The notes under the pieces are model-generated. The model was not told the DNA's origin, did no database searches, and saw only the letters and a program-made list of their open reading frames with translations. The position numbers and the translations under genes were made by a program. Shown in pieces: positions 36,431-49,066 of a DNA stretch of 64,000 bases (position 1 is the first letter of the stretch; every line of letters starts with the position of its first letter). Origin of the DNA: Acanthochlamys bracteata (lineage: Eukaryota; Streptophyta; Magnoliopsida; Pandanales; Velloziaceae); NCBI GenBank assembly GCA_019914995.1, contig CM034139.1, forward strand, positions 1,714,461-1,778,460, read 5' to 3'.

Positions 36431-39400
36431 GAGCTTGAATTGAGTTTGGTTTTTTTGAAAGTCATCTATAACTGTTCAGACTTTGGTAGTTGATAGTTTG
36501 TATAGGGAATATGAAGTTGTGTTTGATGGCTTTTTGGGAGTTGTAGTTAGTTCTACAATTGAAAAAAAAAAATGAATTTAATGATTTTGGTTGAAGACAG
36601 AAATGCACACCTATATATTGATTGGATTGGCTTGAGTGGTACCCATATTATATGCATATTAGGATTGATTGTCTTTGAAAATTACCTTTTGCAAAGTTTG
36701 ATGCTCTTATTAGTTAGAACATCTTTATTAGATGCCATCATGAAATAGCAAAAAATATGTCATGAGATGCTTCTTCTGTAGTAGAATTGCCTTGATTTAA
36801 GGCACGCTAATGCATAGGACTTGCTTTGAAATTTGTTGCTGGCCTATTGCAGCTTCAAGATGGTAGGTTCTTCTAGACCGAAGATTCATTCGTTCTCATT
36901 TTGTTCAATATATTTAGTAACTCATCTGGACTTCAGAACAAATTAATGGCGATGAGTTATTGTTTAAATGTTTTGTAGCTAGATGGAGTTTGTATTTTAT
37001 TGATGAAATACACGTATGATAGGGCATTTTGTTGGGACTTCTTTTTTTTAGTTGTATGAAGGTTTTACTTGTATGCGAATTAGTTGTCTAGCTTATGAAG
37101 TGAATTTGGAGAATACTTGAGTTTTTGCTTGAAATTGTTGCATATGTTGGGTTTTTTTTGGCAACGTTGTAGAGAGATAAAGCTATGTGCTATTGCTGAA
37201 GTAAGACTTAAACAGCTACCTGGTGCTATAATTTAGAATTACTTAATATTCGTTTATTTACATATGTTATGTAGTTGCTCCAACCACCAGATGGGATGCT
37301 GCTACTTCTCCTACTGACTCTGAGAATACTTTTTGGTGATGTTACTTCTGCTGACTATTGGATATGTTTGTCTTGACTTAAATTTTCCTGCTCAATTTTC
37401 TGCATCTGAATGCTAGTGCTTCTAGATGCTGCCAATAGGGTGGGAATCGTGAGAGCAGCCAAATAACTTGACGATCCAAAATAAGAGCAATATGATCAAT
37501 AGTCAGCCTGGATTGTAGAAGATATAGTTTAAATCACCATATATGCTTGTAATAGTCAATAATAAATGCTAGATATTTAGTTTTTGATCGTGTTACTTTT
37601 TACTATATAGAGTGCTAGAAACTTTATTTTCTTTATCATGTTTGTTGTAGACCTCTTTAGAAGAGGTGGGCTATATATGACATTGTAGTGCAGTTTGTTT
37701 GACAAAAAGTCCCAAACAATGAAATATAGATGACCAACTTATTAAATGCATAAGGCTTATATGTGATGCTATTTGAGGTGGTGGTTGTGTAATGTTGCAT
37801 ATTAAATCTGACAATGGTATGATTGTTTCTTTTTCAACCTGCCCCAATTTTCTTAATTCATTAACAAGTAATCTTGCATATTGAATGAAAACCAAGTAAT
37901 CCAGATTCAACTAGAGTATTGCCACAATAAGCTAAATAAAATACAATGACTATTAACTCCAAAACATAATGTAAACAGATATAGAGTACACTCTCTAATG
38001 ACTATTAACTATAGATAACAGATAAGAAATGCTTGCTTGTATGTTATGACAACCCCATATTCACTATGAATGTCATTTACAATTTCCTTGGTTTGTAGTT
38101 AAGGTTCTATCTAAGCTTGTCTCTGATGCAATTGGCAATCCACTTTGCTGTAGCATGTAGCTTGTCCCTATCATCAGACTTCTCATAGGTGTGTTTTGAG
38201 TGTAGAGTTCTTATCCTGAATGTACTCACATACAGTTACCTTGATGCATGGATACGCCAACAACATCCTTTTGGCAGCACATCTAAAAAATCAAATATGA
38301 AATTTAAGTTTAATAACTTTAAAAATATCATTAACTATGACAAAAATGTTAAGATATCAACCAGATAACAGAAAAGAAGCTAAGTTGTATCATGTGGTTT
38401 CCTTACATCAATGTGTAAATTAGAATGCCTACTAGAGTCTTTATTACTAGAAAATAAAACAAAGCAACCAGCATGAACACCATAGCTTATAACACTTGTC
38501 TCTAGCTCTGTATGAGGCAACTAGTGTGAAGTACTTCATTCACTTATAAAAGATAGAATCACCAGTTTTCAACTTGTAAAAAATAAACAAATGCCACGTA
38601 TGAATAATAGGAAATACCTTGACAACTAATCGTACACTGTAAGAACTAACACTGCTAGTTAAAAAAGGTACTGAAGAAGTGATGGCTAATGAGCAAGCAG
38701 AAAAAACTAGGCAAATCTGTACATTTGCAACCAATGGGTCATTCCAGGCCTGCATAAGTGAGAAAGGATGGCTAATAAGCAAGGATCACTTCAACTAAAA
38801 TGACAAGAAAATTCTTGAGAACAACCATCAACAATAAAAATACCTGTATATTTGAAAAGGATGGCTAATAAGCAAGCAATACCGACTATGAGGAGTGTCA
38901 AACAAACAAAATATAAATTTGGCTCAAACAATAGTTATGTTGTGCCTTGAAGGAAGTGCATTGTATATGTAATTTTCATCTTGCAATCACATAATTTGAA
39001 GCAATATCTTCAGGCACAATCACTCCAAAAGCTGCAACTACCTGACGGTTACCTTCCATCTGACAACATCACCGACACCGATCTTCTTATTGTGAAGATA
39101 TGATGAATCAAATATTTTGTCAGAGTTTTGGAAGGTCCCGTCAAGTACTTGTCTTTTCCTTCCACAGCTTTCCCTTTGTCACTAGATGAGTCACAACTTG
39201 AAGGATTTTCGTATGTTGTACATCATATACCTCTCCAATTTTATGATCATATTTACTCCCGATATAATGCCTAAAATCGCTGACATAAACAAAAGGAAGA
39301 AGATTGCAGCCAATGAATAGAAAAGATATACCTGTTGACATTAATGACCAAGTCAGCTCCACGATGTACTTACAACAAACAACTTTGCTGTCTAACATCA

Positions 39401-40069
39401 TGAGGCACTACCTAAGCAACACAATTGAAAAAGTTTCCAATAACACTCTTCTGTAGCACACCTGAAAAATCAAATATGAAGTTTAAGTATAATAACTTAA
39501 AAAATGTCATTATCTATGATGCCAATGTGTAAATTAGAATGCTCAATACAATTTTTATTACTAGTAAAATAATCCAAAGCAGTCAGCACAAACACAATGC
39601 ATTATAACACTAGCTATGGCTCTGTTTAAGGAAGTACTTTGACAACTAATTACCAGTACTTCATTCATTAACATCATATCAACAAACACCAGCATTGCAC
39701 TAATATAGCAACATCATTCTCATAAATTCTTTAACTGCATACATTCTTATAATGTTAAATACATCAGTACATTTATATACATCATAACAACTATTTCTAA
39801 CATAGAAGCTAAGGATTGCCCAATCTACAAAAAGATACTAGCACAGAGCAATATTCGCTACCCAGTCTGTAAAAAATAAAAAATCCACCCACAAATGTTG
39901 GCTGCCTAATTTGCAAAAGAAAAAAGAAAGTATTACAGAAAGCATTAGACATTAGACATCATGCAGAAAAATTCAGAACAAAAAGCATTAGGCATTAGGT
40001 AGAACATAAAGTATAACAGAAAGAAAAAAAAAGGACAGGTAAGTAATACCAGTACAGGCAAGCTCTAAT
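36431..40069. other. Unassigned DNA containing a diverged direct duplication
   Basis: No recognised gene. About 38275-38545 and 39455-39665 are diverged direct copies: both contain AAAAATCAAATATGAA, AATGTGTAAATTAGAATGC and a GCTCTGT...GAAGTACTT tail in the same order. A minus-strand frame at 39401-39141 is open but matches no family I know. The left end of the Harbinger element to the right may lie in here but was not found. Confidence 0.45.
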
Positions 40070-40109
40070 TCACGCATATAAAAAAAAATAAGAAAGAAGA
40101 ACATAATAA

Positions 40110-41136
40110 AGATGCATACCTTGAACAGAACCTCGCATCATATTTATTAGAAAATTTTTGCGTCGCTCTTGTGGATATATAAGTAACACGTTCAACGTTT
40201 TAGGGTTGTCCTTAAGATAAATTATTGCATCTTCATGGAGATCATCATCTAGTCCAAGGTCATCTAAAAAACTAATAATGTTACATTCGGGAATGTCATT
40301 CTTACCTTTGTTGGCTATTTTATAAGCAGAATTCATCATAGCTGTAGACATATTATTCATGGCTTGCTTAATAAGCTCAAGACCATCACCCTCCTTCACC
40401 TTTGCCTTTTGCTCTCTTCAAAGGACGCTTCGACTTTTGCGATTGTCCATCAATAGGGGGACTTGGAGTTGCTGGAGTTGTCGGAGTTGCAGGACTTGGA
40501 TCTCTATCATAAAATCGATCAAATTCATCATCCATATGAAAATCTTCCAACACAACACGATTTGTTGAAATCAATTCATCTTGTTCGTCAACTGAGTTAT
40601 TATTTGTATCTTTTTTCCAAGTCTCCTTCATGTCAATTCCAGTCCAAGCTCCATCACCTATGGCTCTGTCACTTCCATAGAGTACACATAACTTGTTGTA
40701 AGGGAGAGCAAATGCTCTATGCCTCCATTCAGCAACTTCAGAATTTTGTTGAATTAAAATAACACAAAATGAATATAATTAGGTGCTATTAATAAGAAAT
40801 TAATATTTAAGTAAAGCTTTAACATTAAAAATTAGCAAAGAACACATATATCTTGATAAATTGCTCCCACACTTCATCCTCGACATTAAATTTGCATGTG
40901 TCACAATTCCAAACAGAACCACTCAAGCCTCCCTTAAACAAGTTCCAAATAGGAGCAAATTTTTTCTTAATGTATTTAACACGGTTGATAATCTTAACTT
41001 TATCTAGTGGTTTATTAGGAAATAGTTCTTTCATCTCCTTAAATACATTCTCATAAGCATGAGTTGTGAAAGTTCCATTGACTCGATTTCCTAATGTGTG
41101 CTGATGTATTAAAGCATTAATAACAACATCATCCAT
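40110..41136 (-). pseudogene. Harbinger ORF1, Myb/SANT-like DNA-binding protein, broken
   Basis: The first segment (41136-about 40850) begins MDDVVINALIHQHTLGNRVN and continues through YENVFKEM, VKYIKKKFAPIW and VWEQFIK, the plant Myb/SANT-like (Myb_DNA-bind_3) pattern of Harbinger ORF1 proteins. A second segment (about 40745-40110) continues with VAEWRHRAFALPYNKLCVLY, a Pro/Thr/Ala-rich stretch and a C-terminal helix (LELIKQAMNNMSTAMMNSA). The segments are joined by a short intron or by decay. One extra base near 40395 shifts the frame after KGKGEG. In this superfamily ORF1 binds the terminal repeats and assists the transposase. Confidence 0.78.
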
Positions 41137-41440
41137 TGGATAACTCCATTGAGTTTCTCAATCCCTTGGCTTGTACTTACATTGGATAACTTTCTCTTAG
41201 GCGCCATATTGAAATCTTACAATTCTAAAAAAAAATATATTCATAGATAAGTAAATAAGTAGGCAAGTAGAATAACTTTTTAATTAAAGCAATTTATATG
41301 AAAATAAAGTAGGCAAGTAAAGCAAAATTGTATTTAGGAAAGATATGCATAGGCTATAAAATGCAAATTGTCAACTAAACCAACAATAATTCAAATACAT
41401 AAAATTGTCAATTTTAAAAAAAAAAAAAACTAGTACAAGA

Positions 41441-42838
41441 TTATGCATTGTACCCCCTCCATATAGCTTGCGTAATTGCAGCCCTAATTGAGTCTCCTCT
41501 TTGTGTATCCTTGTCATTAGCATCATCTTTATCGTCGTTATCTACGTCAATGGGTTCGTTTGCAAGTTCATCATCTACTTCTCTAAGAAGGTCTTCATCT
41601 AGGTCCTCACTCATTAGAAAGTTATGCATAATGCAACATGTTATTATGATTTTTGTTTGTGTCTCAACACGAAAGAAAGGTTCATCTAAGCTTGATATGA
41701 TGGGAACAGTTGAACAGTTCTTGACAATTTCTTGGTGGATTTGACGAGTACTCTTTTAAATGTTAACGCACCCTTCTATAAAGTGTTATTAGTCCACTCC
41801 TTGTTATGAAACTGGCATCCACAAGGTAGAATTTTCCTAACAAAAATAGAATATGTTATTACAAGCTTCATGCTTAATTTAAATATTCATTGTAGCTCAT
41901 CATTATCTTGTGGTATTTTTTTAAAATGTCTTCTTGTTAATGCATTCTTTATAATTCTAGAGTCCGAAGCTGATCCCTCGCAACTAGCTAACACATAAGT
42001 GAACTTGAGATCAAAAGTACAAGCAGCCAGCACAGTTTCTGTTGGATATTCCTTCCTACCACGATATGTAGAAGCAATGGTAGGAGAAACTTTAATTCGA
42101 ATATGTGTTCCATCAATTACTCCAATGCAATCATGACATTATAAGGTTTTTACTTAATAAGTTATATAAAACCAACATCTATTATAATTAAAAGTAGGAG
42201 ATTTATTTACTTTGAAAAAAGGATAATATTTAGAGCTATTGTATATTTTATATTTCTGTAGGAACTTGTGACCCATCAGGTTGTTGTAAGAACTTATCTT
42301 CTAATTCTATGATAGCCTGCAATATATTATGAAAATGGCGACTGATAGTTTCTTTGAATCGTTGGAAAATGCCTTGTGCTAAACGATTCCTTAACTTTTG
42401 TCCAATAATATACATAAAACTAATGACTTATTTTTCTACGCTAGCTTATCGTGTAGGTTTGAGACCACCATATGCCACTAATAAGTCACATCATTTTGCA
42501 AATACCAACGGATCCATCCGACAAATGCTATGACATCTAGCCTCACTAGCAATTGAACTAAAGACTCCACGTCGGACCCTTTCTCTTTCTTCCATAACGT
42601 CGGGACTAATTGAACTCACCTTTCTTTTACGTTGTTTTTGTAATACCACATAGTAAACAATAGCACAAACTGAAAATGCCATAGCCAAACGACACAAACG
42701 TAAATACTTAATCAACTTATCATCCATACTGAATATTATGCAAAATCTGCAAAAAAAAAAAAAAAGCGATTTTAATACAAACGACCGAAAGTCTATTCCA
42801 TTGAATAAGGAATAATAATGCATTATAAAAGCATGCAA
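41441..42838 (-). pseudogene. HARBI1-like DDE transposase, internally deleted
   Basis: Minus-strand remnant of a Harbinger transposase (DDE_Tnp_4 type). N-terminal part: RRGVFSSIASEARCHSICRM (about 42575-42510), then GLKPTR, IGQKLRNRLAQGIFQRFKET and LEDKFLQQPDGSQVP. The core at about 42135-41900 shows CIGVIDGTHIRIKV with the first Asp and CEGSASDSRII with the second. GKFYLVDASF follows near 41830. The segment that should hold the third catalytic Glu is missing: ELFN runs almost directly into PIISSLDEPFFRVETQTK. The C-terminal CIMHNFLMSEDLDEDLL is intact to 41441. Several stops lie in the middle, so this copy cannot be active. Confidence 0.85.
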
Positions 42839-44080
42839 TTCAAATTTGTAGACCTACGATTATAAACCAACAAAAAAAGAAAAAAATACTACATTGCAAA
42901 GATTCCTCATAGTGTTTCTTTATTGTTGCAATAGTAAACAAACATGCATATATATACATATCTAACTTATGCTATAAGCAAAAAAAGAATAACAAGTTCA
43001 AACACAGTGTAACTTTCTAATATGTATTTGCTAGGAGTAATATCTAAACTCAAAAGCCTACAAATTCAAAGAAAAACTGAAAAATAAAATCCAGCCCATA
43101 AATTCAATCATTCACATTAATTCAGGGTTTCTGATGACCAAATTGCAATTCTTTAAACAAATTTGGTATATCAATTTAACTCTACTACAAAGACACTCTA
43201 GTATATACTATCATTTAACAAATAATCTAAATCAGACAATAAAGTAGCATGTAAGAAATGCATTAAAATATTATAAGCAAAGTAAAAGTAATACCTCTAC
43301 TGCTGCATTCAATATATAGCTACAAAGAAAAACTTAAATACAAATACATTAGAAAAACTGGATAACTACTACCTCTATATGCTCAAACACAATACAAATA
43401 CCAAAATACATATAAAGAAAAAAGGGTTCTAAAAAAATAAATTCTAAAAATAGTTTCTACTGAGATGGAGTTTCCCAAATTGCAAACTGAAATCCATTTC
43501 CTCCAAATTGAATGTGTTTCAAAGTCCATTACTTGTTCGGCACATTAAATACTGATCTATCAATGAAAACATAAATACAAATTTCAACAATTTCTTCAAA
43601 GCGCAATAGATCAAAACTACTTTCTCTTGTGCCTTGACATTCAACTGAACACTCTATACAATCAAACTGAACATGAAGCAATCAACAGAAACCAAAAACT
43701 AAATTATCAAACAAAACTCATACTAGAATAGTTAAAATCGACGAAAATCGAAATCTAAATCAAGCAATATATCCAAATATTCACAGAAATTTAATTCGAG
43801 AAATCAAATCAAACGAGGAGAGCGAAATTGAAACAAAACGAAGACGACGAAACAGGCCAAGGAGCGGCGAAAATAAAAACAAAACCGATAAAGTTTAACA
43901 ACATATCTCTGTCGACGGTGGCGAGGCGGCGAGCGGCGCTGCGAGATCAGATGAGAGCGCGATGACTGAGGAGTTGATCAAAACACTACACTAAGCTGCT
44001 GTAGCTGGGATCAACTACAACCTAATTCATATATAATTATCATCAAATAATATGGGCAATATAGTAATACACTACCTATA
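42839..44080. other. Harbinger 5' non-coding region
   Basis: AT-rich DNA between the transposase start and the right terminal region. No supported gene. A less AT-rich patch (about 43880-43990, with GGCGAGGCGGCGAGCGGCG) lies upstream of the transposase and could be its promoter or leader. Confidence 0.4.
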
Positions 44081-44104
44081 GTCATTGAAAATTTTTTTCA
44101 CCTA

Positions 44105-44266
44105 GTTACACCCCACATTGGGGTGTAACGAATTACTACCCATAAGATTAATGATGAGAAAAAATTTTCCCATTAATCTTATGAATTTATTGCCAAACAG
44201 AAGCAATTGGAAAATTAATTCACTTACTCCCAATTGCTTTCCATTACTCTCAATCCAAATAGACCC
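44105..44266. repeat. Harbinger right terminus with three hairpins
   Basis: Three inverted repeats follow one another. GTTACACCCC (44105-44114) pairs with GGGGTGTAAC (44120-44129). CATAAGATTAATG (44141-44153) pairs with CATTAATCTTATG (44171-44183). AGCAATTGG pairs with CCAATTGCT within about 44200-44240. The end is CCAAATAGACCC at 44255-44266, followed by TTA. Confidence 0.85.
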
Positions 44267-44269
44267 TTA

Positions 44270-44296
44270 CTCTCTCTCTCTCTCTCTCTCTCTCTA
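44270..44296. repeat. CT dinucleotide microsatellite
   Basis: An uninterrupted CT run directly outside the Harbinger end. Confidence 0.95.
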
Positions 44297-45062
44297 TTTG
44301 GAGTGAAACTCTTGTTTTTCTCACTTCACTTCACCAACCTAAATGGTGGGATGACTCTTTTATTGATATGGATGGAAGTTTGAAAAAAGATGGTATAAAA
44401 ATCTTTATAAACATCAAGATAGAATTATCTTAGCCAACCGATCAACCACTAGCTTAAGCTAGAATCTTTTAGAAAAATATCCCATAAGAATTTCTTTAAT
44501 GAAAAGTAGAGAATCCTCAACAATGGGTTAAACTCCATCATGGGTAGGCTTAGCCCATGGTACACCAACAGTGACATACTGACATTCTGGAGCCATTTAT
44601 AATTGTCAATTTAGTGTTGAAATCAAAACTCTATGCTACTAAAGAGGGCTTAGCTCATATTGTGTCTTACTAAGTTGCATGCCACTAACCTAATTCTAAT
44701 TTTAGGTATTCTAATTTATGGCTCTCTTCATAGCACAAAGATCCTCATATAGTGTTGTTTGATATTATTAAGCTAGCCATACAATTCTATAATTTTAACG
44801 CACAATATATTTTGGAGAAACAAACTTTAGTTGTTAATTTGCCAGCTTGCTAGGGGGATGTAAGAGGGAAGTTGAGTACCTTTTTGGGAAGATAATATCC
44901 ATTAGCTCTTTTAGTATTATGCAAGAGAAATTAAGCCAACTATATTTGAAAAGATAGTTACCTATTAGCTCTCTTAAGATTGAGTTCTAGTTACCTTTTA
45001 TTCATTTTGGTTTATAACTCTATCTTAGAAAAAGTTGTAATGAGCAATAAACTCTAGTGACT
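44297..45062. other. No gene; possibly upstream part of the LTR-like copy
   Basis: AT-rich DNA with no frame of interest. From about 44820 on it may be the upstream part of the LTR-like sequence at 45063-45188. Confidence 0.4.
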
Positions 45063-45188
45063 TAGTTACGGAAGTCACTAGTATAAATAGACACTTGTAT
45101 GAGGTATTTTCTATGGAAGAAATATGAAGTTTATTTTCTCTAGTTAGGTTATCCAGCAGTTAAGTTCATAGTTGTAGTCAAGGTGCAT
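45063..45188 (+). repeat. gypsy LTR-like end, inverted relative to the right copy
   Basis: Reads on the plus strand through TATAAATAGACACTTGTATG (TATA-box-like) and GAAATATGAAGTTTATTTTC to AGTCAAGGTGCA. The same order is found on the minus strand at 51290-51169. A normal element would have both copies in one orientation. Confidence 0.65.
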
Positions 45189-45258
45189 CAAACCATCAAT
45201 TTAGATCATCCTCCTTTTGATATTTGGATTTTCAGAATTCAAAGGATAACAAAGCTTT

Positions 45259-45845
45259 TCATTGTTGATACACACCGAAGATCATGTATCGCATTTTTGT
45301 CAGAAAGCAAATTATGTACTCGGTACTTAATACCGTTTGGATGTTTATCAATACTAAAGCTGGGTTTGACGGCCCAATTCCTTTGCTTGATGCATCTTGT
45401 GTTGACATGACAGGGTTGTAGTCATTGCCTTTTCTGGTGAGCTGAAAGTTTATTATGCTTCCAATGTCTAGTGGAAGGTTTTCTTCTTTAGCAAGGCTGC
45501 TGTCATAGTCCCATAGTCTTTGATAAACATTCGATAATAATCCGTAAGTCCTAAAAAGTCTCACAATATAGTGTGCATAGTAGGTATGAGCATCGATCAT
45601 CGCTTGAATTTTTGCGGTGTCTACAGCAATCCCTTCTCGGACACAATGCGTCCAAAGTTGTCTAGTTGGGTGTTACTAAATTTGCATTTGGACAAGTTAG
45701 CACAAAGCTTCTTCTTTTCTAATATTCTGAACATCTCCGCCATATGCATCTTGTGTTCATTGTAAGTCCTACTATAGACATGAATGTCATCAAAGAAAGT
45801 AAGTACACATTTTCTAGAAAGTGTCAAAAAATCACGTTCAGTAAG
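45259..45845 (-). pseudogene. gypsy reverse transcriptase 3' part and RNase H-like region
   Basis: CVLTFFDDIHVYSRTYNEH at about 45815-45755 is the gypsy (F/Y)xDD catalytic block, followed by LEKKKLCANLSKCKF and a GRIVSEKGL motif. The frame then breaks. A second frame (45600-45259) continues with YYAHYIVRLFRTYG and a degenerate DASSKGIG, the RNase H entry motif. This is the downstream half of the enzyme whose upstream half lies beyond the copia-2 insertion. Confidence 0.85.
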
Positions 45846-45849
45846 GTTT

Positions 45850-46432
45850 TGTTGGAAATAGCGAGTGCGTTCGGTTGTCGATAAACGCAGCAAAATTATA
45901 AAACACACTCAAGGATCTTGCGTAAGCAATACGAGAATTGAGATAAGAGCAAGACAATCACAAAGATAAGAAATTTACATGGGAAAAAATGAGAAAAACC
46001 CCACGGGAAGGCAAACTAGCATTCAAGGAAATCACTAAACCAAAGCAATTACAAACTCTTGTGTTACACTTTAAGCGGAAACTCTCAATAGAATGCTTTC
46101 CTTATATCTCTCACACTTGATGTGAGAATGATCCTTTCTTATTTCCTATCTTGTTTTTTCTTCCAAGCAAATGCCTCTCATTCATATATATAATACCTCA
46201 AGAAGAGTCTTGAACTTCCAAACGGTTATCCTTTCATCTTCTCACTAATTGTTCAAGTCCTTTGGCTTTCCATCTTCCAAGAGATGTTTCAAAGTCCTTG
46301 ACCGTTGGCTTTCCAACTTCTTGAGTGATGGTTCATCTTACTTGATCTTTGGCATTCCAATATAAATGCATATTTAATTTTTTGCATTCTAATGAACCAC
46401 TAATTTACATAGTGGCTTTACAATTTCTAACA
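45850..46432 (-). repeat. copia-2 LTR (3' LTR of the minus-strand element)
   Basis: TGTTGGAAATAGCG start, CAATTTCTAACA end; collinear with 49067-49648. The adjacent minus-strand AAGTGGGTGATT is a weak polypurine tract. Confidence 0.95.
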
Positions 46433-46732
46433 AATCACCCACTTAAAGACACTTTGTAAATTGCAATCCAAGAATAATAGGAAACCGATACGTAAGTGTC
46501 AAAATTCAATGACACTGAAAATAGGTACGAATGAGAGGAGCAGAGCTAGCACACATATTAGCTGACATCCTTTACCTTATACCGTTGCCTATTTTTCTCC
46601 GATTCCATTGCTATCTTGAAGTGATTTCCTTTCGGCTTCTTTGTGACAATGGTCACATCCAATACTGTTTCCTATTGTGGTTTCATACAGAGATCTACAA
46701 TATAAAAAATATGTTAAGGGTTACCGCCTCAT

Positions 46733-48990
46733 TTAAGGCATCCGAAGGGTTCCATTTGGTAGGAATCTTGAGCATATCAATGCTCCCAATGAAAAAAAAA
46801 AAAACCTTCTATCCAAATCACTTGCATAGTCTATATCAATAAACCCTTTGACAATAAACCTAGATCTTCTGTAACACAATGCAGCATTCAAGGTTCTTTT
46901 CACATACCAAAGGATCCTTTTCACCGCCTTCCAAGGCTCAATGCCAGGACATGCCATGAATCTACTTACCACTCCTATTGCATGTGCAATGTCAGGCCGA
47001 GTGCAAATCATGGCATACATTAAGCTTCCCACTGCTGATGCATATGGTATCCAAGACATTCTTATCCTCTCTTGCTCTTGGCTAGAAGATAACAAACAGA
47101 ATAGTTTAAGACTAATAGAGAGTGGGGTAGATATCGACTTACCACCATACATGTTGAACTATTTCAACATCCTCAGATAACTAGTCCGAGACAGCCGAAT
47201 CTCTCTATTGTCTCTACATATCTGCATCCCTAGGATTCTGTTTGTCGGCCCCAAGTTCTTGGTATCGAATTCACTAGCCATTTGAGCCTTCAATTATTGG
47301 ATGCGACCCATGTTTGGACCTGCCACAAGCATATCATCCACATACTGTAGCGAGATGACAAACTCACCTATTTCAAATCTCTTGATGTACACACAAGAGT
47401 CTGAGACCAGCTTGCTGTATCCAAGGCTCCCGATGCAAGAATCAAATCTCTTATACCAACATCACAGTGCTTGCTTAAGCTCATAAAGAGATTTGGCCAA
47501 CCGACAAACCAGATCCTCCCTGCCTTCACGGCAAAGCCTTCTGGCTGGACTATATATTTCTCATCTTCAAGCTCCCCGTGCAAAAATATCGTTTTGACAT
47601 TGAGCTGGTCAAGATTGAGAACCGATGATGCACACAGTGCTAAGACCATACGAATAGTTATCAAACGTACCACTAGAGAGAAGATCTCATCAAAGTCGAT
47701 CCTTTCTATTTGAACGTAGCTATTCACAACCAGCTGAGCACAATACCGTCTTATTTGATCATTCCCGTATCGCTTGATCTTATAAATCCATTTACTCCCA
47801 ATAGTCTTACGACTTTGGGACAGAGGGACCAGCTCTCATGTCCTATTTTTATGAATCGCCTCTAGCTCTTCCTACATAGCTTCCATCGCAGAAACGCATA
47901 TGGACTCTCCAGCGCTTCCTTGAGAGAAGATGACTCTCCTTCTTCTGTGAATAAGTAGTATGCAGATTGAGATAACTTTATAAAATAGTCCTCATACCTC
48001 TCAGGTATGTTTCTCTTACGAGTTGAACGCCTAAAGGATATAGGCTTGGGAACTCCATCCTCTTCCATGTGCTCATCAGCTAGTTCAGGCTCCAAATTAG
48101 GATCGTCTTTCTCATCATTCTTTTCTAGTACTGATGTGATCACCGCTGGGAGTGATGCCTCCTTCTCCCTTACATCATCGTCTTCAGTCACTCTTTGCAA
48201 TTAGTCCTTCGCAAAGACCACATCCCTGCTGAAGATAACCGTATGGGCAGTGGGATCCCATAGGTAATACCCCAAACATCTTCAGCATACCATAGGCATC
48301 TTTCGGACTTAATCCTACTGCTGAATCAAGTTCCGCCTGGATTTTAAAAAATTTGAATACCTCAAAGACATCCGACTTCCTTCGGATTAGAAACATACAA
48401 GTTCCAGTCCGAGTGAAACAAGTCAAACTTGTCTTTAAACTGAAAATGATTTTCAAATCTTTCACAGTGCCGCTCACCGGTGACACACTACTCGCAAAAC
48501 GGCAACTTTACTTCGGACAGTCCCGTGAAGAACTTCCAATCACTGAGGATTTTCAAATCACGTTCTGAGATGTGCCCAAATTTCAGGTGCCACACTCGCG
48601 TGATATCCTCAATGTTGTCTGATGAAATACAAGCATATTCTGCACCTGTGTCACCCCACGCACCTTATACAGATTTGAGTCGATCATTTTAACCTTCAGT
48701 TTTTCTAACCCGTCCTTGATAACCTCCATGATTCCGACTCCACCGCGAGTCTTGCAGTCTAGGTCATCCAGTTATCCTACAGACAACAAATTTTTCGTAA
48801 AACGAAAAATAAAACGTACCTTACTGATGATGCATTCCTTTCCAGCATTTGTCCTAAGCTTGACAGAACTGACTCCATCAACTTCAAGATTTGTCACAGA
48901 CAGCAACCATTGTCTCTCCCACTAGAGCCTTATTATCATCAGTACGCCACACAAGTAAGGGACCTCGATAGATCCGAACCTCCAACCTTA
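46733..48990 (-). pseudogene. copia-2 pol, broken
   Basis: Minus strand, several frames. A protease/pre-integrase-like region lies at about 48990-48480. The linker before RT is at 48200-47862 (acidic, then RRSTRKRNIPERYEDY). Reverse transcriptase at 47727-47368 shows LDQLNVKTIFLHGELEDEKY, and an intact YVDD lies at about 47332-47343 in a neighbouring frame. RNase H at 47152-46733 shows MSWIPYASAVGSLMYAMICT, RPDIAHAIGVVSRFM and VKRILWYVKRT. Integrase core motifs were not recognised, so part of pol is probably deleted. Many stops and frame changes. Confidence 0.85.
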
Positions 48991-49066
48991 CTTGCCATAG
49001 TCTTGCATTTCTTTTCAATCCCGTACTTGCTTATCATTGCAACAAACCAATATCTTTAATACCACT

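Larger units (their letters stand above)
40070..44266 (-). mobile_element. PIF/Harbinger DNA transposon, decayed (left end not found)
   Basis: Carries both genes of a plant PIF/Harbinger element on the minus strand: a HARBI1-like DDE transposase (42838-41441) and a Myb/SANT-like ORF1 (41136-40110). The right terminus is clear: the minus strand reads GGGTCTATTTGGATTGAGAG starting at 44266, next to TTA at 44267-44269, which fits a GGGYCTRTTTGG-type inverted repeat and a TWA target site. The matching left end was not found, so the stated start is just the limit of the coding remains. Both genes are broken. Confidence 0.82.

Noticed and set aside
39141..39401. 86-codon minus-strand frame
   Set aside because: Open, but no motif recognised; it lies in repeat-rich DNA next to a diverged duplication.
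40359..40762. Plus-strand frames of 69 and 99 codons
   Set aside because: Antisense shadows of the Harbinger ORF1 relic.
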